Positions 54,551-62,564 of a stretch of DNA of 64,000 nt are shown here, piece by piece (position 1 is the first letter of the stretch; each line of letters starts with the position of its first letter). A program made the translations under genes and the position numbers. The DNA lies in the NCBI GenBank assembly GCA_943789025.1, contig CALSSN010000016.1, positions 62,001 to 126,000 on the forward strand. The letters are read 5' to 3'. This DNA is from an uncultured Verrucomicrobiales bacterium. Its GTDB lineage: Bacteria; Verrucomicrobiota; Verrucomicrobiia; Verrucomicrobiales; DEV007. A model generated the notes under the pieces. That model ran no database searches. It was not told the DNA's origin and saw only the letters and a list, made by a program, of their open reading frames with translations.

Positions 54551-56749
54551 TTACCTTAAAAATGCTTCATGCAGGCCACCATCAACTGTGATGATCTGCC
54601 CTGTGGTCTTACTCAGGCGCTTACTGACGAGTAAAAAATACGCCTCTGCCTGGTCCTCCGGTGTGATTGGCGAACCGGTCAAGGTACGGTCGGCGTAAAA
54701 CTGCGCCAGTTTCTTGACAAGCGATGCAGTTGGTTCGGTATCCGTGAAGTCGATTCCGTATTTCGCCAGTGACCCGATCACGCGGTCCCTCGGGAACATG
54801 GCGGATCCTTGCACGACCGTTGCCGGGGCGACCCCGTTGACCCGCACCAGCGGTGCCAACTCGATCGCAAGCTCGCGCACGAGATGATTCGCCGCTGCCT
54901 TCGAGGTGTCGTAGGCTATGCTGCCTTTTTTGGGGACCACGGCATTGGCACTGGTGGTTAGCACCAAGCAACCACTTAGACCTTGATCCTGCCAGATCCT
55001 GTGCGCCTCGTCTGCCACGAGATAACTTCCAGTTACATTGATACTGAAGGTTACGGCCCAGCGGTCATCCGGGATGCGGCCTGAGACGTCACTAGGAACG
55101 AAAATTCCTGCCGTCACCACGACTGCGTCAAAGCCGCCATAAGCCAGAACGACGTCATCAAGCATGCCACGAATACTCGCTCGATCCGTGATATCTGCCG
55201 TGAGAGCGATCGCCTGGCCGCATCCACTGATGCCACTTCCTGCCACGCCAATCCCGGCCCCTACCTTCTCGATCATTCCTTTGCAGGTGGCCTCGGCTGC
55301 TTCCCCGTCACGATCGACAGCCACCACGTGCGCACCCTCACTGCCAAGGCGATGCGCCGTTGCTCTACCAATCCCCCAGCCCGCTCCGATCACGACGTGT
55401 ACCTGCCGGTCGAGTTCTCTTTCCGGCGGCATCCTCTGAAGCTTGGCCTCCTCAAGCGCCCAGTATTCGATGTCGAATGCTTCCTGCTGTGGAAGCGCGA
55501 TGTATGCATCAATCGCTTCCGCGCCACGCATGACCTCCACCGCGCAATTGTAAAACTCGGCCGTGACACGTGATTCGCTCTTATTTTTCCCCCACGCGAT
55601 CATCCCGATTCCGGGGATCAACACGACAGTCGGGTTGGGATTCCGCATGGCCGGAGACCCAGGGCGGCAGCAGGCCTTGTAGTAGGCCGCGTAGTCGTCG
55701 CGGTAAGTTTCCAACCCATCAGCAAGAGCATTACGCAAAGCCTCAACATCTCCCGATGCAGGATCCCAGTCGATGTAGAGGGGCTTGATTTTAGTGCGCA
55801 GGAAATGATCTGGGCAGCTCGTCCCGAGCTCTGCTAAGCGAGCCGCATCGTGCGAATTGACGAAGCGACGAATCGCTGGGTCATCCTGGTAGGTGGCTAC
55901 TTGAAGTCGTTCCTGGGAAACCTGACCACGCATCCAGGGAAGAATACGGACCAAGGTTGTGAGACGATCTGCATCGCTCATAGAAGAGTATTTCTCCCCA
56001 CCAAATGCCGAGGCATGCCCCCCCGAAGCCTGGTATTTCTGCTCGATGAAGCTGGCGGCCTTTTCGATCAGTTCGAGGGTCAGCAGGTAGCATTCCTTGG
56101 CGTCATCGTGCCAGTTAATCACCCCGTGCTGCCCCATGAGAATGCCTTTCGCCTGCGGATGCTCACGACAGATTTTCTTCATCTCCAGGCCCAGCTCAAA
56201 TCCTGGGCGCATCCAGGGAGTATACACCAGGTCCTCCCCGAAGATCTCACGAGTCAATTCCGCTGATCGTCGCGAGGCAGCCACCGCGATCACCGCATTG
56301 GGATGCATGTGATCGACGTGATTGAAGGGAATGAAGGCGTGCAGCGGTGTGTCAATCGACGATGGACGCGGATTCAGGTTAAAGGTGGTATGGGAATACA
56401 TACCGACCATTCTGTCCTCCGCTTCGGTCTTGAGCCCCCGGCCTGAGTCGACCGCGTAAACCGCCTGGAGCCCGATAAGTTTTTCCTGGTAAAGTGAGGA
56501 AAAATTCTCCTGTCCTGAGGTGCGCAGATCGCCGCCCGAGCCCTTGACCCAGAGCACCTCTGTGTCCGCACCCGTCAGCGGGTCTCTCTCAGAAATCTTC
56601 GATGAAGTGTTTCCACCTCCTGTATTAGTGATGCGCTGGTCGGACCCGAGCAGGTTCGACCGGTAGACCAGCTTCTCAACCGGACTCAGGGAAGCTGCCC
56701 GGTCATCATCCCAACCGTGGCTGACATAAAGGAATTTTCTCTCGCTCAC
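54551..56749 (-). CDS. Bifunctional deoxyketose-1-phosphate aldolase / short-chain dehydrogenase (RhaD-type)
   Basis: 732 residues. The N-terminal half (about 1-430) is a class II aldolase of the RhaD fusion family: NTGGGNTSSKISERDPLTG, LWVKGSGGDLRTS, HAFIPFNHVDHMHPNAVIAVAAS (metal His) and GILMGQHGVINWHDDAKECY. The C-terminal half (about 450-730) is an SDR: VIGAGWGIGRATAHRL, LTADITDRASI, ITV and YDTSKAAANHLV (Y-x-x-x-K). Such fusions cleave L-rhamnulose- or L-fuculose-1-phosphate to DHAP and L-lactaldehyde and act on the lactaldehyde. Because the isomerase in this operon is FucI, L-fuculose-1-phosphate is the likelier substrate here. Its ATG overlaps the kinase stop by four bases; lutABC follows 119 bases downstream. 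Confidence 0.88.
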   Translation of the reverse strand: MSERKFLYVSHGWDDDRAASLSPVEKLVYRSNLLGSDQRITNTGGGNTSSKISERDPLTGADTEVLWVKGSGGDLRTSGQENFSSLYQEKLIGLQAVYAVDSGRGLKTEAEDRMVGMYSHTTFNLNPRPSSIDTPLHAFIPFNHVDHMHPNAVIAVAASRRSAELTREIFGEDLVYTPWMRPGFELGLEMKKICREHPQAKGILMGQHGVINWHDDAKECYLLTLELIEKAASFIEQKYQASGGHASAFGGEKYSSMSDADRLTTLVRILPWMRGQVSQERLQVATYQDDPAIRRFVNSHDAARLAELGTSCPDHFLRTKIKPLYIDWDPASGDVEALRNALADGLETYRDDYAAYYKACCRPGSPAMRNPNPTVVLIPGIGMIAWGKNKSESRVTAEFYNCAVEVMRGAEAIDAYIALPQQEAFDIEYWALEEAKLQRMPPERELDRQVHVVIGAGWGIGRATAHRLGSEGAHVVAVDRDGEAAEATCKGMIEKVGAGIGVAGSGISGCGQAIALTADITDRASIRGMLDDVVLAYGGFDAVVVTAGIFVPSDVSGRIPDDRWAVTFSINVTGSYLVADEAHRIWQDQGLSGCLVLTTSANAVVPKKGSIAYDTSKAAANHLVRELAIELAPLVRVNGVAPATVVQGSAMFPRDRVIGSLAKYGIDFTDTEPTASLVKKLAQFYADRTLTGSPITPEDQAEAYFLLVSKRLSKTTGQIITVDGGLHEAFLR

Positions 56750-58227
56750 GAAGTCACCTTCAGGTTCGAGAAACGTTCACCCACCATCTGCCATGCCTCG
56801 GCATCCTGCGGTTCGTAGGTCTCGATCGGGAAAGATGCACGCACCACTCTACGCAGCGCATTGAGCGAACCGAGATCCCCGAGCGCGATGGCCTGGATCA
56901 GTACATTGCCTACCGCTGTCGCTTCCACTGGGCCTGCCAGAACGCTTCGACCGGTAGCGCTGGCAGCAAACTGGTTGAGCAAGGCACTCTGACTCCCTCC
57001 ACCCACAATGTGAAGTTTGGCAATCTTCCGACCGGTCAGTTCTTCGACCGCGTCGAGCGACTGGCGGTAGAGCAAAGCCAGACTCTCAAGAATACACCGC
57101 GCGATCTGGCCGGGAGTTTCCGGCTCAGGCTGACCTGTGTCGCGACAGTAACTGGCAACCTTTGCCGGCATGTCGTCGGGCTTGAGGAAGCGTGGGTCAT
57201 CAGGATTAATCAGAGAACGAAAGGGCTCAGCCTCTGCGGCGAGACGGTTGATCTCGGCATAGTCGAGTTCCATCCCTTTCTGCGCCCAGTCGCGGCGTGA
57301 TTCCTGAAGGATCCAGAGGCCGACGATGTTTTTCAGAAAGCGAGTGGTCGAGCCGAATCCCGCCTCGTTGGTAAAGCCCCCTTTACGAGCGGCTTCATTG
57401 ATCACCGGTGCGGGGAGTTCCACCCCGATCAGTGACCACGTTCCAGAACTGAGGTATGCCCAGTCGTCTTCTTCTCCGGCCGGTACCGCAGCCACTGCCG
57501 CGCCGGTATCGTGCGAGCAGGTAGCGATGACATTGATCCCGGTGAGGCCGGTTTCTTTTTCGCACTCCGGCAGGAGCGGTCCAAGCATCGTCCCAGACGC
57601 GCAGATCTCAGGAAAGACCTCTTGTGGGAGGCTGAAGGCACCTATCAACTCGGAAGACCAGTCCCCAAGGTTTGGATCGTAAATCTGCGTCGTGCTGGCG
57701 AGACTCACCTCGGCGCGCGCAACTCCGCTGAATCGGTAGTTGAAGTAGTCTGCGATATTGAGAAAGAAATCGGCCTTCTCGAGAATCGCCGGATTGTCCT
57801 CCACCTCGGCCATCAGCTGGTAAAGCGTATTGATCGACATGAACTGGATACCGGTCGCAGCAAAGATCGGTTCTTCCCCGACATTTTTCATGGCTACAGG
57901 AAAGGTCCTGTCAGTGCGTGGATCACGGTAATTGTAGGCTGGGGCAAGCAGTGGGTCTTCCGCGTTGAAGAGGGCATAATCCACCCCCCAGGAATCCACA
58001 CTCAGGCTCGAGGCCGTGACCCCCCGCTCAGCTGCCTGGGCGAGACCGCGCTTGAGTTCCTCAAAAATCCTTGGCAGCTCCCACCGCAAAGTTCCATCCG
58101 AGTCGACAGCTCCGTTAGGAAAGCGATAGACCTCGTCCAGAGTGAGGCGTTCGTCCTCAAGGGTTCCAATGATGACCCGACCGCTCTCGGCTCCAAGGTC
58201 ACAGGCAATGTACTGTTTCTTGCTCAT
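56746..58227 (-). CDS. FGGY-family L-fuculokinase/L-rhamnulokinase (RhaB-type)
   Basis: 493 residues. FGGY carbohydrate kinase: IACDLGAESGRVIIGTLED (phosphate 1 motif), LSVDSWGVDYALFNAEDPLL, YRDPRTDRTF, the sugar-pocket segments and VIATCSHDTGAAVAAVPAG, and adenosine motif LHIVGGGSQSALLNQFAASATGRSV. These are typical of RhaB. Given the FucI and lactaldehyde/lactate context, the substrate is more likely L-fuculose than L-rhamnulose; RhaB-like kinases acting on fuculose are known in Verrucomicrobia fucose pathways as I recall. The stop overlaps the aldolase ATG by four bases. Confidence 0.88.
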   Translation of the reverse strand: MSKKQYIACDLGAESGRVIIGTLEDERLTLDEVYRFPNGAVDSDGTLRWELPRIFEELKRGLAQAAERGVTASSLSVDSWGVDYALFNAEDPLLAPAYNYRDPRTDRTFPVAMKNVGEEPIFAATGIQFMSINTLYQLMAEVEDNPAILEKADFFLNIADYFNYRFSGVARAEVSLASTTQIYDPNLGDWSSELIGAFSLPQEVFPEICASGTMLGPLLPECEKETGLTGINVIATCSHDTGAAVAAVPAGEEDDWAYLSSGTWSLIGVELPAPVINEAARKGGFTNEAGFGSTTRFLKNIVGLWILQESRRDWAQKGMELDYAEINRLAAEAEPFRSLINPDDPRFLKPDDMPAKVASYCRDTGQPEPETPGQIARCILESLALLYRQSLDAVEELTGRKIAKLHIVGGGSQSALLNQFAASATGRSVLAGPVEATAVGNVLIQAIALGDLGSLNALRRVVRASFPIETYEPQDAEAWQMVGERFSNLKVTS

Positions 58228-58333
58228 GGTTGTTCAGTTTTTTTAGCTTTCGATACAGGTCAGGTCGCTCGTCGAGCATTCTCCGATTCACCTGGCCTGA
58301 GAATACTCTTCCCGGACGGACAGTCATTCTCAT

Positions 58334-60163
58334 CTACTTCCTCCCATAAAGCGGGCCGAAGTTGGCACAGGCGCGGAAGTCCGCTCCCTCGCGCCCCTCG
58401 GTCCCGAAACCGTTCCAGGCACTCGGACGGAAGATACGATCTCCGCCCACATTGTGCATATAAACCGGGATTCTTAACAGCGATGCCAGCGTGATAAACA
58501 GGTTCCCGACATGACCGGCGGTCATCACACAGTGATTGGCTCCCCAGTGATTCATGACCTCGTAAGTCGAGGTGAATGCGCCACTTCCGGTCAGGATTGG
58601 AGCAAACCAAGTTGTCGGCCAGGTTGGGTTTGTCCGTTGGTCGAGAGTGTCATGCACGTTGTCAGGCAGTTCCACAGTGTAGCCTTCGGCAATCTGCAGT
58701 GCCGGTCCGAGGCCCGCGACCAGATTGATCCGGGTCATCGTCGCAGGCATGCCACCACGCGTCTTGTACCTCGTACTCATGCCGCCTCCGGGAAAATACT
58801 CGGTTATCGACGGGTGCCAGGTAGTCGACTCCAGACTCCCGGCTACCTCTTCCTCGGAGATCTTCCAGAACGGCTTCATGGTGGGGTTGCCATCAGCTGC
58901 CTTCTGGTGGCCGGTGCCATCGAGCGCAGCCGGACCGGAATTGATCAGGTGGAGCAGACCGTCTTTTGCCTCGCCCTCGAGCCGGTATCCGTCGCAGGCT
59001 TCTGCGACCGCCTTCGGACTCCAATAGGTGCGCAGGTCGGCAAAGAGCTGCGCCGAATTAGTAAGCAGATGCCCAAAGAGCATGGTCGCTCCATTGAGAG
59101 CATCGTTCTCAGTCGCGACGATGTAGGGCGCACGTCGACCGTTCCAGTCGAACGATGAGTTGAGGATCGCCTCGAGGAAGTCGCCATTCGGGAAATGGTC
59201 GGTCCACTGGCGCTGCCCCTGGAACCCTGCTGCCACCGCTTGATGTCCCTGCGCCTGTTCGCCTAAGCCCTGCTCGGCAAGGCGGGGGTTCCCCACCATC
59301 AGATCACGGGCAATGAGAGCCATCTTCACGCTGTCCGTCCACTCAGAATCGAGTTGCTCGCGACTCCGGCACTGGTCAGGCGCATTGTAATCCTTTCCTT
59401 CCGGGCAGTTCTCTTTCACCCACGCGAGAGCCTTTTGGTATTCTTTCTCGTCATACTGCCCTTTCTGCATCCGCCCGACGAACTCGGTCATGTCGATGTC
59501 TTCAACGCGCATTCCCAGCCAGTTTTCCCAGAAGCTCTGATCGACCACCGAACCCGCGATCCCCATTGAAGTACCACCCATGGAAAGATAGGCTTTCCCG
59601 CGCATGAGAGCGACCGCGAGGCCGCAGCGGGCGAAGTTAAGGAGCTTGTCCTGCACATCGTCCGGAATCACTGGATCACCTGCCGCCTGAACGTCACGCC
59701 CGTAGATTCCGAATGCCGGGATCCCCTTCTGGGTGTGGCCCGCCAGAACGGCTGCCAGGTAGACAGCACCTGGCCGTTCGGTTCCATTGAAGCCCCAGAC
59801 CGCCTTAGGACGGAGCGGATCCATATCCATCGTCTCCGATCCATAGCACCAGCACGGAGTCACTGTCAGGGAAACCCCGACGTTCTCGCGGCGGAACAAT
59901 TCCTCCGTGGCAGCAGCTTCCGCCACTCCGCCGATACACGGTTTGGCGACCACACACGCGACCGGCTGGCCATTCGGGTAGCAGAGATTTTCTGTCAGCA
60001 GTTTTTCCACCGAACGCGCCAGAGTCTGTGTCTGGTCTTCCAGTGACTCGCGCACGCCACCTAAGCGTCCATCTATCGTCGGCCGAATACCGATCTTAGG
60101 TAAATCACCTGCCCAGATGCTAGGCACTTTTGCTGCTTCACTCTTCTCTGCTTCCGTGTTCAT
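58334..60163 (-). CDS. fucI: L-fucose isomerase
   Basis: 609 residues. Mn-dependent interconversion of L-fucose and L-fuculose. The family is recognised from [23 protein letters not shown] at the start, [75 protein letters not shown] and the C-terminal [29 protein letters not shown]. Slightly longer than the E. coli enzyme but colinear. First gene of the catabolic operon fucI, rhaB-type kinase, rhaD-type aldolase; a 12-bp hairpin lies 70 bases upstream. Confidence 0.95.
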   Translation of the reverse strand: MNTEAEKSEAAKVPSIWAGDLPKIGIRPTIDGRLGGVRESLEDQTQTLARSVEKLLTENLCYPNGQPVACVVAKPCIGGVAEAAATEELFRRENVGVSLTVTPCWCYGSETMDMDPLRPKAVWGFNGTERPGAVYLAAVLAGHTQKGIPAFGIYGRDVQAAGDPVIPDDVQDKLLNFARCGLAVALMRGKAYLSMGGTSMGIAGSVVDQSFWENWLGMRVEDIDMTEFVGRMQKGQYDEKEYQKALAWVKENCPEGKDYNAPDQCRSREQLDSEWTDSVKMALIARDLMVGNPRLAEQGLGEQAQGHQAVAAGFQGQRQWTDHFPNGDFLEAILNSSFDWNGRRAPYIVATENDALNGATMLFGHLLTNSAQLFADLRTYWSPKAVAEACDGYRLEGEAKDGLLHLINSGPAALDGTGHQKAADGNPTMKPFWKISEEEVAGSLESTTWHPSITEYFPGGGMSTRYKTRGGMPATMTRINLVAGLGPALQIAEGYTVELPDNVHDTLDQRTNPTWPTTWFAPILTGSGAFTSTYEVMNHWGANHCVMTAGHVGNLFITLASLLRIPVYMHNVGGDRIFRPSAWNGFGTEGREGADFRACANFGPLYGRK

Positions 60164-60232
60164 ATTGAGATGGACAAACCGTGAATCCAGCCGCTTCGCA
60201 AACCCTTTCTTTTGATAATTTTCAAGCCGATG

Positions 60233-60263
60233 TTCATCCCCTGCTTCCTCAGCAGGGGATGAA
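60233..60263. promoter_or_regulatory. Perfect 12-bp inverted repeat upstream of fucI
   Basis: Arms TTCATCCCCTGC / GCAGGGGATGAA around a seven-base spacer, 70 bases upstream of fucI and 63 bases upstream of the divergent DNA glycosylase gene. No T-run follows on either strand, so it is not a classic terminator. It could be an operator or a 5'-UTR hairpin of the fucI mRNA. Confidence 0.45.
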
Positions 60264-60326
60264 AACTAGCAACACTCTGAGAAAAGCGACGCTCGCATCG
60301 ACCTCGCGGAGATCAGAACCATAGCC

Positions 60327-61073
60327 ATGAACGAGAGTGCCCAACTTGCGCGAGCAGCCACCTCGCTTCGAAAAGAAGTCGATCTCCTGTCCTTTGCAGA
60401 TCCCGTGACTCACGTCTACAACCCACTCGACTACGCGTCGGAGGTGCACCGGAGCTACCTGCGGCGCTTCGGAGCGAGTAAGAAAAAAATCCTTTTCCTC
60501 GGCATGAACCCCGGGCCATTCGGAATGGCGCAGACAGGCATCCCTTTTGGTGAAGTTGCCTCTGTCCGCGACTGGCTCGGCCTTGAAGGTGAGGTAAAAC
60601 GACCTGATCCCGAGCATCCGAAGCGACCGGTGGATGGCTTCGCCTGCACCCGCTCTGAGGTCAGTGGACGCCGACTCTGGGGCTACTTCGCTGAACGCTT
60701 CGCGTCGCCGGAGATGTTTTTCGCAGACCACTTCGTCACCAACTACTGCCCCCTCGTTTTCATCGGTGCATCAGGAAGAAACCTCACCCCGGACAAACTC
60801 CCCGCCCGCGAGCGCACCTCTCTTTTCCATGCCTGCGACCGTCACCTGGAAAAAACCCTCCGCATTCTCGAGCCTGCATGGGTTGTCGGGGTGGGAACCT
60901 TCGCTGCGGCGCGAGCTGCTGAGGTGGTGAATGAAAACAAGCTCCCGGTCGAGGTCGGACGCATCCTCCACCCGAGCCCGGCCAGCCCCGCCGCCAACCG
61001 CGACTGGGCAGGAACAGCCGAAAAACAGCTCCTCGCAATGGGACTCTGGAAAAGCCATGAGGAGAGGCAATAA
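60327..61073 (+). CDS. Uracil-DNA glycosylase of the SMUG1 family
   Basis: 248 residues. SMUG1-type motifs: YNPLDYASEVHRSYLRRFG, the catalytic-pocket motif FLGMNPGPFGMAQTGIPFGEV (with the family Asn and Pro-Gly-Pro-Phe-Gly-Met), LTPDKLPARER, and motif 2 HPSPASPAANRDWAG, containing the catalytic His. It excises uracil and oxidised pyrimidines such as 5-hydroxymethyluracil from DNA. SMUG1 was first seen in animals and is sporadic in bacteria. The gene stands alone, divergent from fucI. Confidence 0.9.
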   Translation: MNESAQLARAATSLRKEVDLLSFADPVTHVYNPLDYASEVHRSYLRRFGASKKKILFLGMNPGPFGMAQTGIPFGEVASVRDWLGLEGEVKRPDPEHPKRPVDGFACTRSEVSGRRLWGYFAERFASPEMFFADHFVTNYCPLVFIGASGRNLTPDKLPARERTSLFHACDRHLEKTLRILEPAWVVGVGTFAAARAAEVVNENKLPVEVGRILHPSPASPAANRDWAGTAEKQLLAMGLWKSHEERQ

Positions 61074-61205
61074 TTTACTAACACTTACATAATTGAAAAA
61101 CACGCACAGAAGCTCATTTCGGATCCCACCAGGGCCACCTGTTCGGAAAAAAAGAAAAAAATTGACGGTTTATCTGGCCACAGATTTCAAAATCTGATAC
61201 AACTT

Positions 61206-61337
61206 AAGGGCCTGAGCGCTTCAGGATCACCGCAATCATTGCGATCGTGCCCTTGCCTTCCAGGCGACCGCGCGGTCAACCAGGATCCCATGGGAGCCCC
61301 CGGGCGCCCGCTTCTTTCGAGAAGCGGGCTTTTTTTT
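61206..61337 (+). ncRNA. Candidate structured non-coding RNA ending in an intrinsic terminator
   Basis: A closing helix AAGGGC (61206-61211) / GCCCTT (61249-61254) encloses two hairpins, CTGAG-CGC-TTCAG (61212-61224) and CGCAA-TCA-TTGCG (61231-61243), making a three-way junction. Next come small stems GCCT-TCC-AGGC (61255-61265), GACC-GCGC-GGTC (61266-61277) and one around TCCCATGGGA (61283-61298), then the terminator. No known class (SRP, 6S, tmRNA, common riboswitch) was recognised. No clear promoter was found, but TTGACG occurs at 61162. Could also be the structured 3' end of the upstream mRNA. Confidence 0.4.
61306..61337 (+). terminator. Strong intrinsic terminator
   Basis: Ten-base perfect stem GCCCGCTTCT / AGAAGCGGGC with loop TTCG (61306-61329), followed by eight T (61330-61337). 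Direction plus. It lies 233 bases after the SMUG1-family stop codon. Confidence 0.88.
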
Positions 61338-61639
61338 CGGGAGGAGGGTCGTCTGATTCATGGCGGTGCCCGTCATTGTTGTCCAGATGCTGTGTGGCAC
61401 GGCGTGAGGCGGAAGTGGATAAATATCCATGACCAACGAGCAACAAAGCCACGCTGGATGCGGGCAGCAATTCGAAGAGGTTCTTGAGTGAGCCCAGAGC
61501 GCAGCGATGCTGATTTCAATCCAATTCCATTGCAAGTTGGCGGGTGCAGCAATGGATCAGACCCTCCTGAGGTTTTCACGCCCACACACCAAAAAATCCT
61601 CGCCCACCTGGTCACTCGCGCCTTCCCAAACCAGGCAAC

Positions 61640-62527
61640 TCAGCCTTCTTCCTTTGCAGCCTCGCCGCCGAAGAGTTCATCGAATTTTTTCACGTACCCG
61701 TGGTATCCGAGGTGGTTGTAAAGTTCCTCGCGGGTCTCCATCCGGTCGATGCTGCCCTTCTGGGTTCCATGGACGCGGATATCTTTGAAGACTTCCAGTG
61801 CCGCCTTGTTCATGGCACGGAATCCACTGAGCGGGTAGAGCACGACTGCTACGCCAACCTTCTGTAATTCGTCCACCTTAAAGAGAGGCGCATTGCCGAA
61901 CTCGGTGATGTTAGCCAGCACCGGGATCTCGACTGCGGAGGTGAAGGACTGGTATTCGTCCAACGAAGCAAGCCCTTCGGAAAAAATCATGTTAGCGCCC
62001 GCCTCGGCATAGGCACCGCAGCGTTCCACTGCAGCCTCCAACCCCTCGGGCGCAACGGCATCAGTCCTCGCCACAATATTGAAGCTCGACTCTTTTCTGC
62101 CATCGAGAGCCGCCTTGATCCGGTCACACATTTCGCTCGTGGAAATCAATTGCTTGTTTGGCCGGTCCCCGCAGCACTTGGCGGCAACCTGATCTTCGAT
62201 ATGGCACCCTGCGGCACCAGCCCGCTCGAGCTCAGAGACAGTGCGACTGACCGCCAGCGCGCTTCCCCATCCGGTGTCGGCATCCACAAGAAGCGGAAGA
62301 TTGGTGGCACCGGTGATGCGGCGGACTTCCTCGAGTACATTGTCCCGACTGGTCAGACCCAAATCAGGGATTCCGTACGATGCATTGGCTACCGCAGCCC
62401 CGGAGAGATAAAGGGCCGAAAACCCTGCATCCCGTGCCAGTAGAGCAGAGTAAGCGTTTACCACGCCGGGAAGTTGGAGAGGAACTTCGTCAGCGATGGC
62501 CTGGCGGAATCTGGTACCGGGTGTCAT
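61640..62527 (-). CDS. Isocitrate lyase/PEP mutase-family protein (2-methylisocitrate lyase-like, PrpB-like) with altered active-site motif
   Basis: 295 residues, TIM barrel. ICL/PEPM features: QLPGVVNAYSALLARDAGFSALYLSGAAVANASYGIPD, metal-binding LLVDADTGWGSAL, GCHIEDQV, FNIVARTDAVAPEGLEAAVERCGAYAEAGANMIF, and the C-terminal GYHGYVKKFDELF. Overall it is close to PrpB, which cleaves 2-methylisocitrate to succinate and pyruvate. However, the catalytic loop reads K117-C-C-G-D121, where PrpB has K-R/K-C-G-H. The nucleophilic Cys119 is kept but His is replaced by Asp and Arg by Cys. No prpC or prpD is nearby; a dihydropyrimidinase gene is 37 bases upstream. A different lyase substrate is possible. 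Confidence 0.82.
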   Translation of the reverse strand: MTPGTRFRQAIADEVPLQLPGVVNAYSALLARDAGFSALYLSGAAVANASYGIPDLGLTSRDNVLEEVRRITGATNLPLLVDADTGWGSALAVSRTVSELERAGAAGCHIEDQVAAKCCGDRPNKQLISTSEMCDRIKAALDGRKESSFNIVARTDAVAPEGLEAAVERCGAYAEAGANMIFSEGLASLDEYQSFTSAVEIPVLANITEFGNAPLFKVDELQKVGVAVVLYPLSGFRAMNKAALEVFKDIRVHGTQKGSIDRMETREELYNHLGYHGYVKKFDELFGGEAAKEEG

Positions 62528-62564
62528 GGTCGATGGTTATTCTTCTAAGGAATATATACAGCTT

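Larger units (their letters stand above)
61074..61639. other. 566-base intergenic region with structured RNA candidate
   Basis: Between the SMUG1-family gene (+) and the convergent lyase gene (-). No convincing coding sequence on either strand. The left half contains a run of closely packed hairpins ending in a strong terminator (see 61206-61337). The right half, 61338-61639, holds no feature I can name; a weak stem (CCTGGT / ACCAGG on the minus strand near 61609-61635) followed by a T-run may end the lyase transcript. Confidence 0.4.

Noticed and set aside
56746-60163. Calling the operon a rhamnose pathway from the RhaB- and RhaD-type enzymes
   Set aside because: The isomerase is clearly FucI, not RhaA/RhaI, and the polysaccharide genes point to fucose; the kinase and aldolase names are kept as family types only.
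61236-61788. Several overlapping small open frames in the 61.2-61.8 kb intergenic region
   Set aside because: They overlap each other and the terminator on both strands and show no signal peptide, domain or ribosome binding site.
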